This document shows, piece after piece, positions 12,826 through 14,181 of a stretch of DNA of 14,181 nucleotides. Position numbers and translations under genes: made by a program. The notes under the pieces are model-generated. The model saw only the letters and a list, made by a program, of their open reading frames with translations. It was not told the origin of the DNA and made no database searches. Position 1 is the first letter of the stretch. The number at the start of each line of letters is the position of its first letter. Origin of the DNA: Candidatus Dormiibacterota bacterium (GTDB taxonomy: Bacteria > Chloroflexota > Dormibacteria > Aeolococcales > Aeolococcaceae); contig DAIDIX010000015.1 of the NCBI GenBank assembly GCA_027451645.1, forward strand, positions 1 to 14,181. Reading direction: 5' to 3'.

Positions 12826-14181
12826 TTAGGAGAACATTCGGCGAGGCCGCTTTCTCGTCACCACGACTGCGCCAAGAAGAAGTCCGCCAAGGGCGAGGAA
12901 TGCAGAAGCCCAGCCCGCTTCTCCGATTCCCGTTGCAGGTACAGGGACAGGCGCAGTTGCTGCAGGCGCAGGAGCTGCTGCGGCCGTCACGGCAAGCACT
13001 GCTGAGCTTGCCGTAAGGTAGACACCACCTCCACCGTAGGTCGCCTTGAACTGATGGGTTCCTGCGGAAATCGATGGGATGACATACGTTGCGCTTGAGG
13101 TTGTGCTGTTCACTGCGGTAAGGGTTCCCGTCCCGAGAAGCGTAGCCCCATCGTAAAACGTCACCGTTCCCGTTGGTGCTCCTGCAGCGGGATCTACAGA
13201 TGCAAGAAGTGTCACTGACTGGCCAACGGTTGGTTGTGCAGGTGATGCAGTGAGCGTGATAGTAGCAGTCGTGGTCACTGTCATTGCCACTGCAGCCGAT
13301 GAGGAGGCTGTATCCGTTGCACTTCCCGCATATGACGCGGTAAAGCTGTACGAGCCTGCCCCAATTGCGGAAACGGAATAGCTTGCTGTTGCAGAAGAGC
13401 CTGATCCAGCGACAAGGCTTGCAGTTCCGAGAGTTGTCGAACCATCAGAGAACGTCACGCTGCCTGCTGGTGCAGCACCACTTGCTGCAGTCACAGTTGC
13501 GGTGAGTGTCACATTCGATCCCGCAGCTGGACTCGTCGGGGATGCTGCAATTGTTGTTGTAGTGGCAGTCTTGAGAGCGAGGGCAGCAGTCGTTCCACTG
13601 TCAATCTCCTCGCCGTTTGCATCGTAGGTCGCGACTGAAGATGTATAGGATCCGGGTGTCAACGTGTTCGTGAACCCGCTCACAGTGAAGGATATGACGG
13701 TACCAGCTGTGGTCATTGAGGGAGTGGGACTGGTATAGGTGAGCGTGTTCCCCGTAAGGCTCACGGTCCCTGAGGAAATGTTCGATGCTGAGGTGACTGC
13801 CAGTCCGCTTCCTGTCGTACCTGCTGGAAGCGAGACAGTGAGTGACGAGACAGTTGCAGTTGAAGCTGTGGGAATTGTCCAGGTATACGAGGCTGAGGCA
13901 CCCGTCATGGAGGATGATGCGCTCCATCCCGCGCCTGAGATGCTTCCAGCAGGAAGGACCACAAACTGTCCTGGACCACTAATATTGCCGCCAAATGTCG
14001 TGCTGTAGATCTGGGACTGGCCAGCGACAGAAAATGCCTGGAAGTTGCCCTGGACATAGGAGCCGAAGTACAGGACTCCACCATCAGCACTGAAACCGAA
14101 GTAAGGATATTCGCTTGGTCCAATGGAAAGTGTGCTCACGACAGTCTTGGTCGAAAGCTGAACCTCGTACATGGAGTTGGA
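12826..14181 (-). CDS. Surface protein with Ig-like (Big_3_5-type) repeats and LPXTG-like anchor, N-terminus outside window
   Basis: The frame is open through base 14181, so about 451 C-terminal residues are visible. Counting from the Met at 14172, residues 1-76 resemble the end of a YVTN-type beta-propeller (TVVSTLSIG, FGFSADGGVLYFGSY). Residues 77-200 form a Ser/Thr-rich beta domain. Two Ig-like repeats follow (about 202-300 and 301-395), each with the Big_3_5 hallmark: G-VTF-DG--TLGT-SL, then GSYSFTASY or GTHQFKATY. A Pro/Ala linker leads to PVPATG, a hydrophobic helix and the basic end RKRPRRMFS. That is the architecture of a sortase-type wall anchor, with VPATG in place of LPXTG. It probably serves as an exposed adhesin or structural protein; the ligand is unknown. 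No sortase gene is in the window. Confidence 0.85.
   Translation of the reverse strand, partial: SNSMYEVQLSTKTVVSTLSIGPSEYPYFGFSADGGVLYFGSYVQGNFQAFSVAGQSQIYSTTFGGNISGPGQFVVLPAGSISGAGWSASSSMTGASASYTWTIPTASTATVSSLTVSLPAGTTGSGLAVTSASNISSGTVSLTGNTLTYTSPTPSMTTAGTVISFTVSGFTNTLTPGSYTSSVATYDANGEEIDSGTTAALALKTATTTTIAASPTSPAAGSNVTLTATVTAASGAAPAGSVTFSDGSTTLGTASLVAGSGSSATASYSVSAIGAGSYSFTASYAGSATDTASSSAAVAMTVTTTATITLTASPAQPTVGQSVTLLASVDPAAGAPTGTVTFYDGATLLGTGTLTAVNSTTSSATYVIPSISAGTHQFKATYGGGGVYLTASSAVLAVTAAAAPAPAATAPVPVPATGIGEAGWASAFLALGGLLLGAVVVTRKRPRRMFS

Noticed and set aside
13000..13600. Search for DNA-level tandem repeats under the two Ig-like domains
   Set aside because: The similarity is at protein level only; the nucleotide copies are too diverged to list as repeats.

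Overview
The window (about 55% GC by eye) is a piece of bacterial chromosome. It carries ordinary-looking housekeeping and envelope genes plus a few little-studied families. I see no insertion sequence, integrase, phage module, CRISPR array, rRNA or replication origin. The host cannot be named with certainty. Three things lean towards the Gram-positive/Terrabacteria side (Chloroflexota- or Actinomycetota-like): a DUF2510 motif fused to a DUF6159 membrane protein, a wall-anchor-like C-terminus on a surface protein, and leaderless promoters placed directly on start codons. The tRNA gene does not encode its CCA tail. This is inference, and no marker gene settles it.

Left part, 1-4546, minus strand. 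A chain of tightly coupled genes reads leftwards: a possible 59-residue ORF, a two-domain GNAT-like acetyltransferase and a Ycf45/SpoIIIAA-type ATPase that runs off the window start. Both junctions are ATGA overlaps. Upstream lie a SRPBCC-fold protein, separated from the chain by a strong nested hairpin, and a DGAT/PlsC-like acyltransferase.

Middle, 4627-9869, plus strand. A tRNA-Pro(CGG) stands 29 nt ahead of a TauE/SafE permease, which is coupled by ATGA to its usual DUF1634 partner. Next come a DUF1697 protein, two tandem DUF6159 membrane paralogues and a zinc-type cation diffusion facilitator. Only the second paralogue keeps the DUF2510 tag. Both paralogues have the same TATACT-N7-ATG arrangement, the signature of leaderless transcription.

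Right part, 9970-14181. A secreted Ser/Thr/Pro-rich protein (minus) diverges from an ECF sigma factor and its GTGA-coupled single-pass membrane partner (plus), a probable anti-sigma factor. The divergent gap holds a near-perfect 16-bp inverted repeat with arms exactly 32 bp apart. It covers the predicted -35 region of the sigma gene and looks like an operator. Then come a stand-alone Nmad3 (nucleotide-modification-associated) gene and the C-terminal part of a large surface protein with two Ig-like repeats, both on the minus strand.

The most promising under-described unit is the sigma/anti-sigma/secreted-protein cluster with its operator. The leaderless-promoter pattern and the DUF6159 duplication come next.
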